Positions 6,421-9,007 of a DNA stretch of 9,007 nucleotides are shown in pieces. Source of the DNA: Candidatus Elarobacter sp. (GTDB lineage: Bacteria; Vulcanimicrobiota; Vulcanimicrobiia; Vulcanimicrobiales; Vulcanimicrobiaceae); NCBI GenBank assembly GCA_030150085.1, contig JASLGJ010000100.1, positions 1 through 9,007 of the forward strand, read 5' to 3'. Both the position numbers and the translations under genes were made by a program. The notes beneath the pieces are model-generated. The model was not told the origin of the DNA, searched no databases, and was given only the letters and a program-made list of their open reading frames with translations. The stretch's first letter is position 1. Each line of letters starts with the position of its first letter.

Positions 6421-7986
6421 ATGTCCACCACCGAAAGCCCGCACGAACACGCCGCCGCGCGCCTGGCGGCGATGCGCGCCGAGTCGCTCGCCCCGGCGGG
6501 CGAGGCAGCGAACGAGAAACAGCGCGCGCGCGGCAAGCGCACCGCGCGCGAGCGCATCGAGGCCCTGGTCGACCCCGGCTCGTTCGTCGAGCTGGACCGC
6601 TTCGCGGTCCACCGCACGACCGCGTTCGGGCTGGACGAGCGGCAGTTTCTGGGCGACGGCGTGATCACCGGCCACGCCACCATCGAGGGGCGGCAGGTCT
6701 TCCTCTTCTCGCAGGACTTCACCGTGCTGGGCGGGTCGCTGGGCGAAGTGTTCGCCGAGAAGATCTGCAAGGTGATGGACCTGGCGGTGAAGACCGGCTC
6801 GCCGATGATCGGCATCAACGACTCCGGCGGGGCGCGCATCCAGGAGGGCGTGGTGAGCCTGGGCGGCTACGCTGAGATCTTCTGGCGCAACGTGCAGTCC
6901 AGCGGGGTGATCCCGCAGATCAGCCTGATCGCCGGGCCGTGCGCGGGCGGCGCGGTCTACTCGCCCGCGATCACCGACTTCACGGTGATGGTCGAGGGCA
7001 TCTCGCAGATGTTCATCACCGGGCCCGAGATCATCAAGTCGGTCACGGGCGAGGACGTCGGCTTCGAGGAGCTGGGCGGGGCGATCACCCACGCCAGCAA
7101 GAGCGGCGTGGCGCACCTCACCGCCGCCGACGAGGACGAGATGAACGAGCACGTCCGCCGCCTGCTCTCGTTCATCCCCTCCAACAACCTCGACGACCCG
7201 CCGCTGGTGCCCAGCGCCGACGACCCGCTGCGCACCGCGCCCGAGCTCGACGAGCTGATCCCCGACTCGCCCAACAAGCCCTACGACATCGTCGACGCGA
7301 TCGTGGCGACGCTCGACGACGGCGACTTCTTCGAGATCCAGCCGCTGTGGGCGCAGAACATCGTGATCGGCTTCGGGCGCGTGGGCGGGCGCAGCGTGGG
7401 CGTGGTCGCCAACCAGCCCAAGGTGCTGGCGGGCGTGCTCGACATCGACGCCTCGATCAAGGCCGCGCGCTTCGTGCGCTTCTGCGACGCCTTCAACGTG
7501 CCGCTGCTGACCTTCGTCGACGTGCCGGGCTTTTTGCCCGGAACGAGCCAGGAGTGGGGCGGCATCATCAAGCACGGCGCGAAGCTGCTCTACGCCTTCG
7601 CCGAGGCCACGGTGCCTAAGATCACCGTCATCACCCGCAAGGCCTACGGCGGCGCCTACGACGTCATGGCCTCCAAGCACATCCGAGCCGACTTCAACTT
7701 CGCCTGGCCGACCGCGGAGATCGCGGTGATGGGCAGCGCGGGCGCGGTAAAGATCCTCAACCGGCGCGAGATCGCCGAAGCCGAGGACCCCGACGCGAAA
7801 GCCGCCGAGCTGGCCGCGGAGTACACCGAGCACTTCGCCAACCCGTTCATCGCCGCGCAGCGCGGCTACGTCGACGACGTGATCGAAGCCAGCGAAACCC
7901 GCCGCGCCGTCTCGCGCGCGCTGGACGCGCTGGCGAACAAGCGCGTCGAGAAGCCGCACCGCAAGCACGGCAACATCCCGCTGTGA
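6421..7986 (+). CDS. pccB: Acyl-CoA carboxylase carboxyltransferase (beta) subunit, propionyl-CoA carboxylase-like
   Basis: This 521-residue protein is a full-length carboxyltransferase with two crotonase-like halves. It moves the carboxyl group from carboxybiotin to an acyl-CoA, giving methylmalonyl-CoA (or malonyl-CoA). Family marks are [20 protein letters not shown] (39-58), [14 protein letters not shown] (96-109), [13 protein letters not shown] (132-144), the first oxyanion-hole region [13 protein letters not shown] (171-183), [19 protein letters not shown] (365-383), and the second, [15 protein letters not shown] (406-420). Asp414 in GAYDVM corresponds to the specificity residue studied in Streptomyces PccB, where Asp goes with propionyl-CoA preference; that link is inference by alignment. 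The related methylmalonyl-CoA decarboxylase alpha subunits look very similar and are not excluded. Only a weak SD (GAAG, 6407-6410) precedes the ATG. The biotin carboxylase/carrier subunit is not in the window. fabI follows after 57 bp on the same strand. Confidence 0.92.
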   Translation: MSTTESPHEHAAARLAAMRAESLAPAGEAANEKQRARGKRTARERIEALVDPGSFVELDRFAVHRTTAFGLDERQFLGDGVITGHATIEGRQVFLFSQDFTVLGGSLGEVFAEKICKVMDLAVKTGSPMIGINDSGGARIQEGVVSLGGYAEIFWRNVQSSGVIPQISLIAGPCAGGAVYSPAITDFTVMVEGISQMFITGPEIIKSVTGEDVGFEELGGAITHASKSGVAHLTAADEDEMNEHVRRLLSFIPSNNLDDPPLVPSADDPLRTAPELDELIPDSPNKPYDIVDAIVATLDDGDFFEIQPLWAQNIVIGFGRVGGRSVGVVANQPKVLAGVLDIDASIKAARFVRFCDAFNVPLLTFVDVPGFLPGTSQEWGGIIKHGAKLLYAFAEATVPKITVITRKAYGGAYDVMASKHIRADFNFAWPTAEIAVMGSAGAVKILNRREIAEAEDPDAKAAELAAEYTEHFANPFIAAQRGYVDDVIEASETRRAVSRALDALANKRVEKPHRKHGNIPL

Positions 7987-8032
7987 CGCGCGTGCGCCGC
8001 TCGACGGGCAGGGTCGACCGGCTCCCGACCAA

Positions 8033-8037
8033 GAGGG
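8033..8037 (+). promoter_or_regulatory. Ribosome binding site deciding the fabI start
   Basis: GAGGG ends 6 nt before GTG 8044. The in-frame TTG at 8038 directly abuts this motif and would have no usable SD spacing, so the GTG two codons later is preferred. Confidence 0.65.
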
Positions 8038-8043
8038 TTGAGG

Positions 8044-8847
8044 GTGCCTGACGCCCCATTCTCCGACTCCGTGGGGCTTCTCGACGGTAAAACCATCCTC
8101 GTCACCGGCGTCGCGAACCGGTGGTCGATCGCCAGCGGCATCGCGCGCCAGCTGCACGCCCACGGGGCGAAGCTGGTCCTGACCTACCAGGGGGACCGGG
8201 TCGAGGACGCGGTTCGCCAGCACGCGGCCGAGCTGGGCGACGCGCCCGTGTTCGCGTGCGACGTCACCAGCGACGCCTCGCTGGCCGCGCTCGCGGCCGG
8301 GGTGGGGCGGATCGACGGGCTGGTCCACTCGATCGCCTTCGTCAAGAAAGAGGACCTGTCGGGCCAGGTCTACGACACCTCGCGCGACGGCTTCGCGATG
8401 GCGATGGACATCAGCGCCTACTCGCTGATCGCGCTGGTCGGCCACCTCAAGGACAACTTGAACGACAACGGCTCGGTGATGGCGCTGACGTACCTGGGCG
8501 CGACGCAGATCGTGCCCAACTACAACATCGCCGGCATCGCCAAGGCCGCGCTCGAAGCCAGCGTGCGCTATCTCGCCTTCGATCTGGGCGGGCGCGGCAT
8601 CCGGGTCAACGCGATCTCGGCGGGGCCGATCAAGACCGCCTCGTCGCGGCAGGTCGCGGGCTTCGGGCAGATGCCGGCCAAGGTCGCGGCGGCGTCACCG
8701 CTCAAGCGCGGCATCAGCGCCGAGGACGTCGGCAACTGCGCCGTCTACCTGGCCTCGGACCTGTCGTCGCAAATCACCGCCGACGTGCACTTCGTCGACG
8801 CCGGCTACCACGCGATGGGCATGTATCCCGACGCGGCGAAAGCATGA
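8044..8847 (+). CDS. fabI: Enoyl-[acyl-carrier-protein] reductase (NADH), FabI
   Basis: FabI catalyses the last reduction of each fatty acid elongation cycle (trans-2-enoyl-ACP to acyl-ACP) and is a cytoplasmic short-chain dehydrogenase. With the GTG start it has 267 residues, normal for FabI. It shows the divergent FabI nucleotide-binding loop GLLDGKTILVTGVANRWSIA (11-30), SIAF (96-99), the active-site Tyr150 in ALTYLGA and Tyr160 in VPNYN with Lys167 in GIAKAALEASVRYLA (Tyr-x6-Lys spacing kept), and VNAISAGPIKTASS. The enzyme looks complete and catalytically competent. This is the enzyme class inhibited by triclosan; I make no claim about susceptibility. It sits between the carboxylase beta subunit and a small gene that overlaps its stop codon (ATGA), so it is probably within an operon with both. 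Confidence 0.95.
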   Translation: MPDAPFSDSVGLLDGKTILVTGVANRWSIASGIARQLHAHGAKLVLTYQGDRVEDAVRQHAAELGDAPVFACDVTSDASLAALAAGVGRIDGLVHSIAFVKKEDLSGQVYDTSRDGFAMAMDISAYSLIALVGHLKDNLNDNGSVMALTYLGATQIVPNYNIAGIAKAALEASVRYLAFDLGGRGIRVNAISAGPIKTASSRQVAGFGQMPAKVAAASPLKRGISAEDVGNCAVYLASDLSSQITADVHFVDAGYHAMGMYPDAAKA

Positions 8848-9007
8848 TGAGCGTTCCCACCGCCGAGGAGCTGGCCGCGATCGCGGCCGCCTACACCGTC
8901 CACGCGCGCGGCGACGCGCCCGCAACATCCGCCGAGCGCTCGCGCTGGCGCGTCGCCGGGCGGCTGCGCGCGCTCGCGGACGCGCCCGACGCGCGGGTCG
9001 CCGCGCG
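8844..9007 (+). CDS. Start of a small gene, possible acyl-CoA carboxylase accessory (epsilon/OadG-like) subunit, cut by right edge
   Basis: The ATG at 8844 overlaps the fabI stop as ATGATG, and the frame stays open for 54 codons to the window edge; the second ATG (8847) is an alternative start. The visible residues begin MMSVPTAEELAAIAAAYTVH, then an Ala/Asp-rich linker and SRWRVAGRLRALADAP. A short EELAAIAAA helix followed by a W-x-x-A-G-R-L-type tail recalls the small poorly conserved proteins encoded beside acyl-CoA carboxylase or decarboxylase beta subunits, which help hold the complex together. That comparison is from memory of the pattern and is weak. A translationally coupled start and codon use like its neighbours support a real gene. 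What follows (for example a biotin carrier gene) would help identify it. Confidence 0.55.
   Translation, partial: MMSVPTAEELAAIAAAYTVHARGDAPATSAERSRWRVAGRLRALADAPDARVAA

Noticed and set aside
8011..8030. Short inverted repeat (GGTCG...CGACC) between pccB and fabI
   Set aside because: Only 5 bp with a 9-nt loop in GC-rich sequence and no T-tract; too weak to call a terminator or attenuator.
6343..8445. 700-codon minus-strand frame opposite pccB and fabI
   Set aside because: Antisense shadow; its Val/Asp/His/Arg-rich product has no domain features and it spans two well-supported genes and their intergenic gap.

Overview
The window is about 70% G+C, densely packed, with strong C/G third-position bias and frequent GTG/TTG starts, as in a high-GC free-living bacterium. 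The gene content (ClpC, LivHMGF, MIP18-family protein, monofunctional catalase, acyl-CoA carboxylase beta subunit, FabI) is housekeeping or metabolic. No mobile element, tRNA, rRNA or CRISPR array is visible. ClpC combined with an actinobacterial-style carboxylase and a FabI suggests a deep-branching high-GC lineage (for example Eremiobacterota/Vulcanimicrobiota or a relative), but the window alone cannot fix the taxon.

Layout: (1) 1-99, minus strand: the first 33 codons of a clpC-like gene, running off the left edge. (2) 100-282: a divergent intergenic region. (3) 283-3791, plus strand: a tightly overlapping livH-livM-livG-livF operon for a branched-chain amino acid/amide (HAAT) ABC importer. 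No substrate-binding protein gene lies in the window. LivF carries Arg in place of the Walker A lysine. (4) 3807-4118: a small MIP18/DUF59 protein preceded by a TATACT box at the spacing expected for a leaderless transcript. (5) 4119-4179: two GC-rich hairpins between convergent genes. (6) 4180-5721, minus strand: a complete heme catalase starting at TTG, with a -35/-10 pair and a 23-bp near-perfect palindrome overlapping the predicted transcription start. (7) 5897-6391, plus strand: a small secreted protein of unknown function, divergent from the catalase. (8) 6421-9007, plus strand: acyl-CoA carboxylase beta subunit (pccB-like), enoyl-ACP reductase fabI, and the start of a small gene overlapping fabI by ATGA. 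The last gene looks like the small accessory subunits found in acyl-CoA carboxylase operons, but it is cut by the right edge.

How they fit together: the Liv genes encode both permeases and both ATPases of one importer and are translationally coupled. The carboxylase/FabI block joins acyl-CoA carboxylation (propionyl- or acetyl-CoA) to the last reductive step of fatty acid elongation. The catalase is a stand-alone peroxide-defence gene with a plausible Fur/PerR-type operator. Nothing in the window amounts to a clearly new system. The items most worth checking are the LivF Walker A substitution, the catalase palindrome, the leaderless-type promoter and the carboxylase-fabI-small-gene arrangement.
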